Shown piece after piece: positions 46,258 through 58,900 of a stretch of DNA of 64,000 bases (its first letter is position 1; every line of letters begins with the position of its first letter). The stretch spans positions 1-64,000 of the forward strand of contig ML769448.1 in assembly GCA_009733575.1 (NCBI GenBank), given 5' to 3'. This stretch comes from Gymnopus androsaceus JB14. Taxonomy: Eukaryota > Basidiomycota > Agaricomycetes > Agaricales > Omphalotaceae. The notes below the pieces were generated by a model that was not told the DNA's origin, searched no databases, and saw nothing but the letters and a program-made list of their open reading frames with translations. The position numbers were made by a program, and so were the translations under genes.

Positions 46258-49200
46258 ATGGGTACTCCTGTTACTGCTGCTACACAGACTGCACCTATTC
46301 CTCCTGCTCCTCCTGCTACTCATACTTTGCTCCCTACCACTTGGTTGATACCGAGTGGTGGTACTGGTCTTTTTCCAAAGGCTGAGCATCAGATGCTTAA
46401 AGGAGAGGAGAATTACGCTCCTTGGTCTAACATCTTTTTGACTGCAGTCAAGACCATTGGATGCAAGCAGATCTTTTCTGGTGTCATTCCCTGCCCAGAT
46501 CCAGTTCTACATCCCACTGAATACAGAGTCTGGTCAGTCATGGATTCTTACGTTTGGAACATGCTCAGTCAGTGTATTCAATACTCTATGCTGGGCATGA
46601 TCCAGGATCTAAATTGTCATGCTGCGTTTAATCGCCTGGCAGCTACTTTTGGTCCCAAGGGTTCAGGTCTATTGATGACTTTCTTTTCACGCCTCAAGCG
46701 CCATCTCACTTTTTTGCATGATTTCGCATCTCTGTCAAAACACTGCCAGGATTTCAAAACTTCATTGCGGAACATCAGGCAGAGTGGCTATACGGTTGAT
46801 GAGGGTTTTGCTTCTGCCATTCTTGTCACCACTCTCCCCAACAATCCTAATACTCCTGGGTCTTGGCACACCTGGATTAGTAGTTTTTTGTTGACCTCTG
46901 CTACCATCATTGTGTTGACTGTTGCACAAATTCTTGGCTCCCATTGTTCAGCTCACCCTGACAAAAGTGGAGACTCTGGCACGTTGAACGTTGATTCAGC
47001 TATCACCACTGTTGAATGTGCACTACTTGCTAAAGGGAAGTATTTCTGCTGAAATTGTCTTACCCAAGGTCATACTATTGACTATTGCCGTCAACCTGGT
47101 GGTGGTAAGCACAATCCTAACGGTAATCAGGGAGGTAAAGGCAAGAATAAGGGGAAGAAGGGTAAAGATTGAGCCCATGCTGTTGATAGTGGGGGAGGAG
47201 GTGGTAATGAGCAACCTACCTCATTGAACTTTGTAGAATCTGTTTCCGGCACCAATATTATTGATTATTCCATTTACACGGCGACTGACTCTTCTCCAGG
47301 TCCAAATTCCCCCCAGCCTATCAATGAGTCAGTGTATCCAGCTGGTACTACTGCCAATAGGCCTCCCATTATCATTGATTCCGGTACAACGTCTCACATC
47401 CATTCTGTCCGTGCCAATTTCACAACTTTCCACCATCCAGCCATTTCCCAGAAAGTTACTGGATTTGGTTCTGGTACAATGAAGATTGCAGGTTGTGGTA
47501 TAGCTGTTTTTCTAGCTCATCGCCACCACACAATGGCTCACTTTAGTCTTAAAGACACCGATTTTGTTCCCAATTCATCTCCAACACTTATTTCAGTCTC
47601 CTGATTTGACAAAGCTGGATGCTATACTGTCTTTGGAGCTGGAAAATGTGTATCATTCATGAAGGATGATGCTGGTGATTTTATCCAGCACCTACTTGAT
47701 GATGAGGAGATTGTTTTTACTGGGACTAAAGATGGTACGGGATTATACCACCTTGACTCTGCAACTCCTACCTCTGCGTTCACATCTTCATCTTCCTCAG
47801 ATTTCACACCTCCACTGTACACAAAACTGGTAAAACTACATCACGAGCTTGGTCATTTAAATTACCCTGCTTGTTGATCATTGTACTGTTCAGGTCAGTT
47901 GGAGGGGATAACCATGAAACTTATGGCCGCAGAATTAGCTGCAGATCCCCCTGTCTGCAATGCATGCGCTAGGGGTAAGCTCACCAAAGCGCATTTTCCT
48001 GAATCGGACTCTTGTGCTAGTGAGCCACTAGAGTTAGTCCATTTGGATCTTTGGGGTCCTGGGCCAGTTGAAGGATACAAATCTGGCAAGTGTTATCTCA
48101 TCACTTTCCTTGATGATTACTCGCGTATGGCTTGGGGTTATCTTCTGAAACGGAAGAGTGATGCTTTTGAAGCATTCAAGCTCTGGATAGTGGAAGTTGA
48201 GAAAGTGACCAGTAAATCTTTAAAAGAATTTTTTACTGATAACGGCGGGGAGTATATTTCAACCAAGTGGGAGAATTGGATGAAGGAGAGAGGAATCCGT
48301 TGGGAGAACTCTGTTCCTCATACTCCCCAGCAAAATGGTCGCGCTGAACACCTCAATTGTACAATTTTCGACCAAGTCCGCACTATTCTCCTTGCTTCTG
48401 GTCTTCCACTATCTCTTTGGAGCTATGGTGTAGGTTATCTGTTATTTACGTGTGCATGTTGTTACATGGAGCCTCTGACTAAGGGGGAGATACCTTACCA
48501 TCTCTTCTACAAGAAGAATCTTGACCATCAAAAATTCCATCCTTTTGGATGTCAAGTTTGAGCTTATAACCATGATCAGAACCACAAATTGGATCAACGG
48601 GGAGAACCAGGATTTTTTGTTGGGTATGATTTAAATCATTTGGCATACTTGGTTTACACTCCAGGTAAAGGCATACGGTCAGCGATCTCTATTCGTTTTG
48701 ATGATAATGCCTCTGGGAGAGATCTTATGAGCGCCGAGGGGGAGTCCTATGATTATTCGTCTCTCAAAAGTTCTAACACTGACGATGATGATGGCCCCCC
48801 AATTATTGTTCCATTCACTCCTGCCACCAATCCAAATCCTATTCCTCCTGCTCCTGTTACACCTCCACCTCGTGTTTGGCCTAATCTGATGCCCTCTAAT
48901 GCTACTCCTGCTAAGACTCGTTCTCAGACTAAAGCAGAGGTGCAACCAGAGCCTGTTGATTCCAATACTGAGGATGAGGGGGAGCCAGAAGTTGAACAAG
49001 CTCATCTTTCAAGAAGTGATATTCCTCTTAATCTTGCACAAGCTCTTGCCTCTCCTGACCATTTGGAGTGGAAAGAAGCATGTCATTATGAGCTCAACAA
49101 GTTGCTCAAAACTGGGACATATGACCTTGTTCCACTTCCTCCAGACCGTAAAGCTACAGGTAGTCGTTGGGTTTTTGCTGTAAAGCAAAATGCCAACAAT

Positions 49201-50604
49201 CCTGAGGACATTGAGCCCTATCAAGCTAGACTTGTTGCTCAGGGGTTTACTCAAATCCCAGGTGTTGATTTTGTTGACACCCATGCACTGACTGCACATA
49301 TAGAATCCGTTCGTGGAATTGCAACCGTTGCTGCCATTGAGGACTGGGAGATTCATGTCATTGACGTGAAGTCTGCTTATCTCAATTCTGAGATTCCTGA
49401 TGACCAGCCAGCGTATGTGAAGCAGCCACCAGGATTTGCAGTCAAGGGAAAAGGAGATTGGGTTTGGAAACTCAAGAAAGGCCTTTATGGACTTAAACAG
49501 TCTGGGTATCTCTGGTATGAGATACTCAAAGGTGTTTTAGAGTCACTTGATTTCCATCTCTGTCCTTCTGATCCCTGTGTGTTCATTTGCCACTCATCTT
49601 CTGGAACACTCATCATTGCTACTCATGTGGATGATCTTACTCTCTTTGGAAGTAATCTTGCCGAGATTGAACAATTCAAGAAAGAGTTCAAAACTCATTT
49701 TGAAATATCAGACAAAGGAGCAATTTCTCAGTTCTTGGGTATGACTGTTACCTGTGACAGACATGCTTGTACAATTTCATTCTCCCAGTGCTCTTATATC
49801 CTGGAACTTGTTGCTTGCTTTAATCTTGCAGATGCAAATCCAGCACCAACGCCTATGGAGATGAAAGTACTCACTAAGGCTGATTGTCCAGCTGAGGGCT
49901 CTGAAGAGATGAAAGATATGAGGGGAGTACCCTATGCTGAAGCAGTTGGTTCTTTGATGCACGCTTCTGTTATGACCTGTCCAGATATTACACGCAGTAC
50001 TCAGCAAACTGCACAGTTCATGCAGAATCCTGGATGTACTCATTGGAAGGCAGTGCAAAGGATAATTTGTTACTTGAAGGGTACAGCTGACTTTGTGCTA
50101 GTTTTGGGTGGTACAAAGTCCTGGGCATTCCTTGCTTATACTGATTCCAACTTTGTTGAAAGTCCCAATCATGGACAATCAGTATCTGGTGCTGTCCTCT
50201 CTTTTGGTTTAGGTTGTTTCTCTTGGTTTACAAGGAAACAGACTGCTATTGCGACTTCTACTGGTGAAGCTGAATATTATGCAGCTGGTTCTTGTGGTCG
50301 AGAAGTTATCTGGTTCCGCCAACTTCTGCAACAACTTGGTTTCACCCAGCAAGAACCAACTCAGATGTTCGTAGATTCTTCTTCAGCTCTGAAGAATATG
50401 AATTCACCTCAGATCACCAATGCAAACAAGCATATCAAAGTTCATCAACACTGGATTTGAGGTGCAATTAAAGAAGGTGATATTGCTACTCAATATGTTC
50501 CATCCAAGGAGAACTTTGCTGACATTTTTACCAAAGCACTCGGTAAACTTGATCACCAAAATGCAACTTGCCAACTTGGTATTTTTCCTAGTGGATCTCG
50601 TTGA
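46258..50604 (+). pseudogene. Copia-2 Gag-Pol polyprotein with six TGA stops
   Basis: One unbroken frame of about 1,450 codons from MGTPVTAATQ to IFPSGSR, with no frameshift. Modules: Gag (EENYAPWSNIFLTAVKTIGC), a zinc knuckle whose first pair reads FC*NC (TGG to TGA at 47050), protease IIIDSGTTSHIH, pre-integrase HHELGHLNYPAC, integrase HLDLWGPGP, TDNGGEYIS and PQQNGRAEH, RT IDVKSAYLNSEI and IIATHVDDLTLF, RNase H STGEAEYYAA and YVPSKENFADIFTKAL. In-frame stops at 47050, 47170, 47602, 47875, 48559 and 50458 are all TGA. This is what CGA-to-TGA and TGG-to-TGA change gives, and none is TAA or TAG. The element is dead in cis, although its RT and integrase motifs remain readable. Confidence 0.93.
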
Positions 50605-50611
50605 GGGGGAG

Positions 50612-50987
50612 TGTTAGATATCATATGATATTGGTAAGCAGTTCCGATTAGCCAGTTCGCATGGCGAAGCTTAACCGGGACCGGAGTTATTCCTTTACAT
50701 ATGATTCTTTTATTATTTTCTCATGTATTCGGAATTTACACATATACTCCATGTTTTGGCGATCCCTCTTTTCCCTCAGCCTTCATCACTATCACTGTGA
50801 CTTCTGGCTGAGGTATGTTTCCCTATTTATGCTGTATGCTTCATTATACTTATACTATACTTATAGTCTAGTATTGTGCTAATCTAGTGCTCTAGGTAAA
50901 GTAGTATTCAATACAGCCTTCATCACTATCACTGTGACTTCTGGCTGAGTCTAGTATTGTAATAATCTAGTGCTCTAGATTTTAACA
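50612..50987 (+). repeat. Copia-2 3' LTR with about 84 bp internal duplication
   Basis: Same ends as the 5' LTR, but with an insertion of about 84 bp near 50896-50979 that repeats CAGCCTTCATCACTATCACT... and TCTAGTATTGT..CTAGTGCTCTAG from within the LTR. Confidence 0.92.
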
Positions 50988-53334
50988 ATAGGTACTAGCA
51001 AGATTTCCCATAGCATGCAATGTGTCCGGATGCTGTTTTCCAAGCAATTTCTGTGTTTTCTCAAAAATGCGAATAGACAGTACTTGGGCCTGTTGGAAAT
51101 TCCCAACCTCTTTCCAGACAGCTCTTTGTGCATCCTGAATATACACATTTGTTGATTGAATCTTTTTCCACATTGAATCTGCATGAGAATGCACTGCCAA
51201 GTGGAACAGGCAACCATCTTGTGAATCACCTGATGGAATTGCACGGGAAAATATATCTGCCATCATAACACAGGTCAATTCATCATCGCTCACTATATCC
51301 TTTGCACACTGATGGAACAATGAATGGAATCGGAGCAGCAGAGCATTTTTACCCCCCACTTGTATTGACAAAAGGGAGTAACTTGCTATCTCATTTAACA
51401 ATATCCCAAACTTGAATGAATCCCACCAGCCACTGGAAGTCAGATGCTGACCAAGGAAGCTTTTCACAGATTGAGCAATATTAGGAATGATTTCATCCTC
51501 TCCAGGTAGAACAGTGTCCTGGTTGAGATTCTCAGCTGCCTTTGAAAAGATCTCAATGGGAATGTTAGTGTAGTGCAGGAAGGAGCAAAGCTGTAAGAAG
51601 AGTTGAGCATTGTGGCTCAGTTTAGAGTAGCTCATCTCAAATATGGAAGATACTGTGTGGTTATAGCTTCCCACTTCAGATGTTGCCTGCCTCATAAACT
51701 CCAGTTGATGTTCTTCAAATTGTACCAGGTAATCTTCAAGTGTACAAAAGGACTGCAGTATGTAGCTCCCTGCAGTTGAAACAGCCAGAGCTAGACATCC
51801 CAGTTTATCAGCAATCTTGCTTGCAGATGCATGATGATTCTCATTGTTTTGCAACCCTGAGTACTTCAGAAGGAGCTCAATTGCATCCTCCTCCTCAAGC
51901 TCTGCTATGCTGTAGAAGCATTCTGGAGCTAATGTGCGTAGACCAGAATTGTGGTTGGTAATAATGACACTACCCTGAATATAGTTCTGTGGGATATAAT
52001 TCCTCAATCCCAATGCTCCATCATCCACATTGCCAAAGACAAGGAGCCATTTGTGTCTTTGAGATGAAAGCCAGCACAACACATCTTGCATTGTTTCACT
52101 AATGCCGAAAAATTTGGAAATGGACTTGAAGGTGCTCTTGAGACCATCTTGTGTGCTTGCATCAATAAAAAACTTGTAGTGGAACCTGATAAACAAGATC
52201 AAGTCAGGCAAAAATCCATATAACAAGACAAGTACAACATTGGCTCTATAGAAACAATTCCCTCAACCACTTTCAAAGCAATTTGTGTTTTTTCAGAGCC
52301 TCCTGGACCAATTAAGGCAATTATTTGGCCACCTTTTGCAAGCTTTGATTTCACTTCCTCAACAAGGACCCTGCGCCCTGTAAAAGTGTTACTGGGCAAA
52401 GGAAAAACCCAGGTGACTGCAGAGTAGTCCAAAGTATTTTCAGGGGAGCATGATCAATGCTGGCTGCCAGTAAGCTTGCCATTTGACTCATTTGACCTCC
52501 CAGTAAGGAATGAATTTGTGCAACTTGAACACAATAATTAGTTCTGTAGATCAGGAATGGACTTCGATCAGTGTATACCTTTTTCATATATTTGATCTGC
52601 CTTTGCTGAAGTGCCTGCAATAGTAATCTTCATTTCCTGCTCAGTGAGTTTTTGGAGATGGTCCAAGGCCTTGGACATCTCAGGACCTTTGAATAATGTC
52701 CGGAAATAAATGCCTTTAAAAACCACAATCAGTATGCACTTGGAACAGAGATAAATTACTTACCAATCCACACTGGAGCTTTCCTTTCAGTCCACCCCTG
52801 TCATTTGAAATGGTTTGGATTGCTTCAGCAAGAACAGTGATGGTGTGGGCCAGGATCTCAACAACTATGGTCTTGTACACAGCTGCTAAGCCCAACCCAG
52901 GAGTTAGCTGGACCCAGAGCCATTCAAAGAACCAGTTGAGTGTGTTGAACCATGCACTAACTTCCTTCATTGCCTGAATAGTTCCAATCAGTCCAAGATT
53001 TCAATTACCATCAAACTTAAATTGCAGACCTGCAACAAGATTTTGAATGCGACAAAAATTGCTTTTCCACCAGGTATAGTTGGCTATGGCACACAAGGTA
53101 AAATCAGAGACAGCAAAAGAACAATAGCATCAGAAACATACGAAGAATCCCGCTACCTCCCCGAAAGAATCATTGAACTTCAGAAGAACATCTACTGCTG
53201 GCTTCAGGTATTGGTTTCACAGCTCCTTCCATCTTGCGCTCCCATGAAAATCCTCGACATTCTTCATAAAGTTCTTATCAAGGACACTGCAGACATCCTT
53301 GGCAGTCTTGCAAGCATCAATTTCCTGAAGAGAC

Positions 53335-53644
53335 TGTTAGAATAAGAAATGGAGTTTAATGATTGTGTAGCCGTTTGACCTCGACTGGGCCCTGAGGCAA
53401 ACGGGTAAGGTACATGAGTATCTACATACTGTATTTATACTTGTAAGAATGACTATGTCATAGTAAACATATCAGGAAAGTGGGTACTATGTGAATATCT
53501 GTGGCTACTATGCATACAGTAAAGTGGCTACTGTGAGTGTATGCATGGATACTGTGAGTGTATGCACAAATATCTCCTGTGATATCATAAATTCATAAGT
53601 ATGTTGTAATGTGGGCTAAAATAGATTTTCCGTAAATTCCAACA
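53335..53644. mobile_element. Solo LTR, 310 bp, in first exon of NLR gene
   Basis: TGTTAGAATAAG...AAATTCCAACA with the 5 bp target duplication GAGAC (53330-53334, 53645-53649). Removal joins EVQWKLS to LQEIDACKTAK on the minus strand in frame. No coding. Confidence 0.92.
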
Positions 53645-53804
53645 GAGACAACTTCCACTGCACCTCATCAATCTTGGTACTGTGCTGGAGCTTTTTGACA
53701 GCCTCATCCCATAGTTTCCGGAATTCATGGGTCACAGGATCTGCTCAAGAAGAAGTCTGTGTCTTGGAGAATGTTGGACTTGAGGTTGGTGCAGGGGATG
53801 ACAT

Positions 53805-54261
53805 GGGAGCAGACGGTGAGCTGTGAAGTAATGATCCCCAACTCTCAAACAAAGTGCAGAGAAAGGGCCTTGTCTGCTGCAGTCAAACTTCACACAGTAG
53901 AAAAGGCTGCATTTAGTTAATTGGTCCTCTTATCTTGTGATTTTATAAGCAGAATCCGTCATTTTGTCTGACTGTTCCCCTATATATGGCTTATCTCGAT
54001 GGTTCAGCGGACCAGACAGTCATACATTTTCTGTCATTCATGTCACTGTTCAACAGCTGTTTCAAGCAGTTGCCTCTTGTTGTTCACCACTTCTGACTCA
54101 CAGCCGCTGGTATTGACCTGTTATTATTGACTATCCAATGCAATATATCATTGACCTTCTCACTCATTATCTGAATTCTGAACCCTTGTGGTCTTCCCAA
54201 CAGACTGTACAGCGTGATGCACTCTTTGCATTCTACAAAAGTATTAGTTTTCTCTAAACAT
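53805..54261. other. Gene-free stretch upstream of NLR gene
   Basis: Nothing coding seen. It is likely the promoter side of the minus-strand NLR gene, without a recognisable element. Confidence 0.4.
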
Positions 54262-54810
54262 GTAAGGATTGTCCAGCATTATTTAAACACATCTAAACAG
54301 AGTCATATTGTTTAAACAAAATTAAATAAAACTAAATATATATGTAGCGCCTGAACAGGGCATCATGGGAAAAAACTGACACCCCCCCCTGCCTCGTGTG
54401 TTGGACTACTATCTCATTCCATTCTTTTCCAGGCCCTTAGTGCTCATCCTGAGACTGCACAGCTTCATTAACAGCGGGGCAAGCCCTGCACCCCAGACTT
54501 TGTCCTTACTCCTAACCCTAACCTCCTAACCCCTAACCCACCTACACCTAGGTCGTGTGTAGACCAGGTCCTAGCGCTAACCCTGACCTTATTTTTTCCA
54601 CTATCATATGACTATATCTCACAGCATCTCATTGACATGTTTGATTTTTCCTTTGGATATTAGCTAGTGAGTCATAGTCATATGATTGGTCACATGGTTA
54701 ATCACATGACCAGACTCTCCTCCCCTCTAATATATGAGAAAATTTGTTATTTAAACAGATTGTTTAATTGTGTTTAAAAAATAATGGACAGTCCTCATCT
54801 GTTTAGATAA
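54262..54810. repeat. Candidate MITE with GTTTAAAC words and telomere-like tract
   Basis: Imperfect inverted ends: AAGGATTGTCCAGCATTATT at about 54263 against the complement of AATAATGGACAGTCCTC at about 54781. GTTTAAAC and ATTTAAACA words flank the ends. A short tract of CCTAACC units lies at 54508-54542. No target duplication was found, so the limits are approximate. Confidence 0.45.
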
Positions 54811-55440
54811 AACTAAGCTTAATTCTCAAAGTGAGTGTAAGGGTTTCTCCCTTACAGTACAAGTTTTTGTCCAGCATATTTTTACTCATTTCATTCCATT
54901 CAATCTTCATAAAATTTTGAATAAATGCCTCTGTATTTACATGTTATATTTTCTTCTCATATGCTCATCTAAAACTGACTGAGAAAATCTAAATATTATT
55001 AAAATAATACCCTGAGGACCTCTACCTGTGCCGTAGGCATGGGTCAAGCAAGCTTGTTATCAGTAAACTAGGTTGGTTGACTGAATATTCAAATTTCATT
55101 CAAATGTTTGCTCATAAGCGATTTTTTATACGAAAGTTTGTAAATTAATTAGTATTTTGTTAAAGCAGATTTTTTGCACTCTCGGCGTGAGATTCCATGC
55201 TGTTTTTTTGACGGGGAAGTGATTATTCAGGAAAGGGGATTAGTGATCTGATTCGGTGGGCGGTTCACCCCGATTCATGAACTATAGACTACATACCGTT
55301 TTGAAATTTTTCGAGACAGTTATGAGAAAGATGGTCATCACTGTTTACGGGACGGTGGCACGCCCCACTTATATTACTGTATTGCCTAATGTAGCACATA
55401 AGCATAGGGTCTGTTGTAATGGGTGCTAGCGCCATTCTTG
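54811..55440. other. Gene-free AT-rich stretch
   Basis: No supported coding or repeats seen. Confidence 0.4.
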
Positions 55441-55612
55441 CATCTTGGAAGTAGGGGAGAAAATGAATGTAATGGAAGATAACAAAGTAAAGAGTGCCCA
55501 ATTCAAGAAGAATGAGAATATGTGTGATGCATTGTTGCAAGTTTTGGCAAACAAAAAATTAAAAAACAAGAAACCTGAGACCTGTGGCAATTGGCAAACA
55601 TGGGGTTGAACC
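55440..55612. repeat. Dispersed repeat, related to 62866-63010
   Basis: GGAGAAAATGAATGTAATGG...AACAAAGTAAAGAGTG..CAAT recurs at 62875-63010 with moderate divergence and the same order. Both copies end near GGTTGAACC or GGTCGAACCC, faintly like a tRNA B box, so a SINE is possible but unproven. Confidence 0.55.
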
Positions 55613-55614
55613 AA

Positions 55615-55759
55615 CATCCGGAAAACCTGGGTGTTTGCACAGGAAGGGTACCCGATCTGTGCAGAACTGGACAGCTCTGTGGCTGCTGTGGATTATATTT
55701 TGCTTCTTTACAGTGCAGTAATCCACAGCAGCTCACAGCTCACTTGGGTTTTCCTGATG
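55615..55759. mobile_element. Foldback element, CATCAGCAAAACC family (copy E)
   Basis: Left end CATCCGGAAAACCTGGGTG, right end CACTTGGGTTTTCCTGATG. The interior aligns with copy B (24813-24961): shared AGAACTGGACAGCTCT and TGTGGATT blocks and CCACAG words. Confidence 0.8.
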
Positions 55760-55905
55760 AAGACCATCATGTGAATATCAATGGTAATTATATACTCAAG
55801 GGCTAATCAGATCAAGTGACAAGAACACCAGTAGGAGTTGTGCCAGTAATAACAATATGTAGCTGAAGTACACATCCCTCCATCCCCCTCCTGCATTTGA
55901 CTTTG

Positions 55906-58900
55906 CTAAGAGCTACTATGGCTAAACAGCTGTGCTAGGGGGCCATCCGTATTTGCCAACATATCCACTGGTCTCCCCAACTCCACCACCCTCCCATGAT
56001 CCAACACAATGACTTGGTCATAGTCAGCAATTGTGTAGATTCGATGAGCAATAGTGACAACCGTCACGTCTTTGAATGCGGAACGGATGACCTCTTGAAT
56101 CATTCTGTCAGTCTGCATATCAAGGTTCGCTGTGGCTTCGTCTAGAATGACAATCTTATTTTTGCGTAAAAGTGCGCGAGCAAGAGCCAATAGTTGCATT
56201 TGGCCTCGAGAGAAGTCAGTCCCGCTGCTTGATAACTTTTGATCAAGCTTATCTTTGAAACTGAGCGTGGTATTCTTAAGCTATGAATTATGGGGTTTTA
56301 GCGAGGGAAAAAAAAATTTTACCGAAGGGCCCTTACCTGAACAGCTTCAAGTGCTGACCATATCTCTTCGTCGGTCAATTTACCAAACACGTTGAGGTTT
56401 TCTCGAAGCGTGCTGTCTAGAACAAAGGGATCTTGAGTTACAATGGCGATGTTATTGCGCAAGTCTTGGAGTGCTATGCTGCTTGTGACTTGACCATCAA
56501 CTGTGAAATAATGAGATAAGCATCAGAAGGAAGACCGAGTAACCCACTTGTGATACAACCCTCAAAGCTGATAGCACGAAGCAATGCGAGGAACACCGTA
56601 CTATAAAGTAAGAGGTTAGTATATAACAACCTGCTTACAGATGAGACACAACTCACCTCTTTCCTGAACCCGTACGTCCGCATAGCGCAGTATGGGTACC
56701 AGACGGAATGCGGAATGATACCTCTTGCAATACCGGATTATCATGTCCATCATAGCGAGCAGTCACCTTATCAAAGTTGATGTCTCCCATAGCGCTCCAA
56801 CCATTGGCCGAAGAATGTTGCATTGCCTCGCTCATTGACTCTTCTGGGGTAAGCTGGGTGTATTGTAAATTTCTCTCAACTGCAACGGCTGACACCTCAG
56901 CAGCTGCGAGACTAACAAGCAGGAGATTAACCGACTCCTGCAGGGATACAGTCTGGACTCATTGCGACGCCCAACAAGCTCACTTGCGTGCTGTGCCGGC
57001 CCAAGACGGCGATGAGCATGACAAAAGTGTTGATGATGGCAGTGAGGGTAGCAATGACGGTGTTAAGCCATGTTCTGGTGACATTGTTGTAGTGGAATGT
57101 GCGTTGAGATGCAGAGAGGAGGTAGGTGCTTCGGTTGATTAGGGCTTCTTGAGCACCGGCAGCTCGAATGGTGAAAAGCCCATCGATTGTAAGGGTCTCA
57201 CTCATAAGAGTATACAGGGGGGAATTGCTCGCAAGATCCAGGCGACGCAGCTGGCGAGACGTTGCCTGTGGCCCGAGGTCAGTATTAGAATGTGAGATCA
57301 AATACTAGATAAATAAAGCGTACAATGTAGAGCTTCTGGACCAAATAGCAAACCAGGGCGACGATGACAACCACGATAATTAGGTAAGGAACAGCAATAA
57401 CCAGAAGTACTATACTCCCAATGATACCGAGACCTTGATAGGTAAGGTCATACATTGCAATAGGGAAATATGAATCAATGAGGCTGATGTCCTGACTAAA
57501 GCGACTGATGATCTGTCCCGTCGGAGTGGCGGTAAAAAAGCCGAGAGGGCTAGCCAGTACAGCTGATAGAGCAGACGCATGAAGATTTATCGATGCATGA
57601 GGTATGACAACAAGCATGGTATAGAAGAAATTTGCCGAGACTGCAATGCTGAAGAGTCCTTCAAACGCAGCGTAGCCTCCAAGATACTTTCCTAGTGTGG
57701 CTTTCTGCGTACTCAGATCTGCATTGGCAGTCTGGTGACGATCATTGTATGAGCTCCAGAATTGGAGATAGACAGGAGTGGTGGTCTGCAACGTCACAGC
57801 GAGAAGGAGTGATAAGAAGTAGATGGCAATGCGATGATAGCCAGCAGCGCCGGAGTAGTGAGCATAAGTCCTGAATCCAATAGCACCAGAGTTGACAACC
57901 TCAATGCCGGAGTCATCAATTTCATGGTCAAGGGCCTCCTTGACTTCAAGTGTGTTGACATTCTGGGTACCGGTCTCATCTTTACCTGTCGTGATTGAGC
58001 TAGGCCATGGAGTTTTTCCCGAAGATGAGCTGTAGGACGTGATACCTGTTTCACTGTTAATCTCGACAATCACATCTGCGGCCTGCAGATGTGGTGCTAC
58101 CAATGCGAGACACATTAGACCGAATACACCATCTGGCAACTGCCTTTCCAAAGCTCACCATGGTTTGTAGACAAAACTACGGTTTTCCCTTGTAATAGAC
58201 CTTGTGGTCCAAACAGAGCGTTAAAGACATGCACAGAGGTATGACCATCCAGTGCAGACAGTGGATCATCGAGTATGAAAATATCGTTGCGCGCGTAGAG
58301 CGCTCTTGCAAGGGCCTGGACGGGTAATAAGCTGAGTACCAAGCAATGAAAAACAATCTAAAGGAATCCACACTTACAATTCTAGCTTGCTGACCCCCGC
58401 TCAATTTATTTGCACTCGATTGATCACCTTCGACCATATTGGCAAAGTCAGCGTCAAGAGCACACGCCTCTACAACGACTTTGTACCAATCTGGATCCAT
58501 CGGAGACACAAATAGGATATTCTCAGCAAGTGAGCGACTCGATTGGATCCACGGCTTCTGAGAGCAGTAGGAAATTGTGCTACAAGCCCAAGGATAGGTA
58601 ACGCCTCCAGAGAGAACTGTCGATTCTCCTAGTAAAGTTGCTAGCAGCGTAGATTTCCCCTGTAAATATAAAATTGAGAACTGCCTATACTTTGGAAAAA
58701 CACTTACAGAGGCGACACGACCAATAATCATCGTACACCTATTCAGAGCAATCCTCAGGTTCAGATTCTGCAGCACAATTTTTTCGCCCCAGCCAATAGT
58801 GGCATTGTCAAAAACAACCTCAGAATCAACCGGGTCCTCTAACAAATGACCTTTAGAAAAAAACCCGCTTTCACCTTCTTTGTCATGCACTGATAGTGAA

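Larger units (their letters stand above)
45854..50987 (+). mobile_element. Copia LTR retrotransposon (Copia-2), mutated
   Basis: 5' LTR 45854-46145 (292 bp), 3' LTR 50612-50987 (about 376 bp), target duplication ATAGG (45849-45853, 50988-50992). The primer-binding site GGTTATGGGCCCC at 46146-46158 is the same as in Copia-1, and there is a GAGGGGGAG polypurine tract before the 3' LTR. It lies in the TPR region of the minus-strand NLR gene; removal restores LASTYSDMGDPQ. LTR differences are nearly all transitions, many at CpG. Confidence 0.96.
44078..53804 (-). pseudogene. NLR-type gene: N-terminal domain, NB-ARC, TPR; broken by three retroelements
   Basis: Fungal STAND/NLR-like receptor ATPase thought to act in nonself recognition. 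N to C on the minus strand: start ATG 53804 (MSSPAPTSSPTFSKTQTSS), a stop TGA at 53747, an N-terminal helical domain (TKIDEVQWKLSLQEID across the solo LTR; CKTAKDVCSVLDKNFMKNVE), GRRVLVEEVKSKLAKGG and a P-loop reading IALIGPGGSEKTQIAL where Gly should replace Glu (52320), KWLLVFGNVDD (Walker B, usual Asp is Gly), GSVIITNHN, LGCLALAVSTAGSYI, a winged-helix-like region, and TPR repeats (LLGKQHPDTLHAMGNLASTY at 51030) continuing past Copia-2 as SDMGDPQSAKKLE..LLGKQ (45835-45640) and ILGPKHSDTI across the second solo LTR. A frameshift near 45720, stops and ruined ATPase motifs make it dead. Confidence 0.8.

Noticed and set aside
46258..50604. Programmed stop-codon readthrough in Copia-2
   Set aside because: Six stops spread through Gag and Pol, one replacing a conserved Trp in the zinc knuckle, fit mutation better than recoding.
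53022..53345. Plus-strand gene of 107 codons
   Set aside because: It is the antisense of the NLR N-terminal exon, which continues in frame across a solo LTR on the minus strand.
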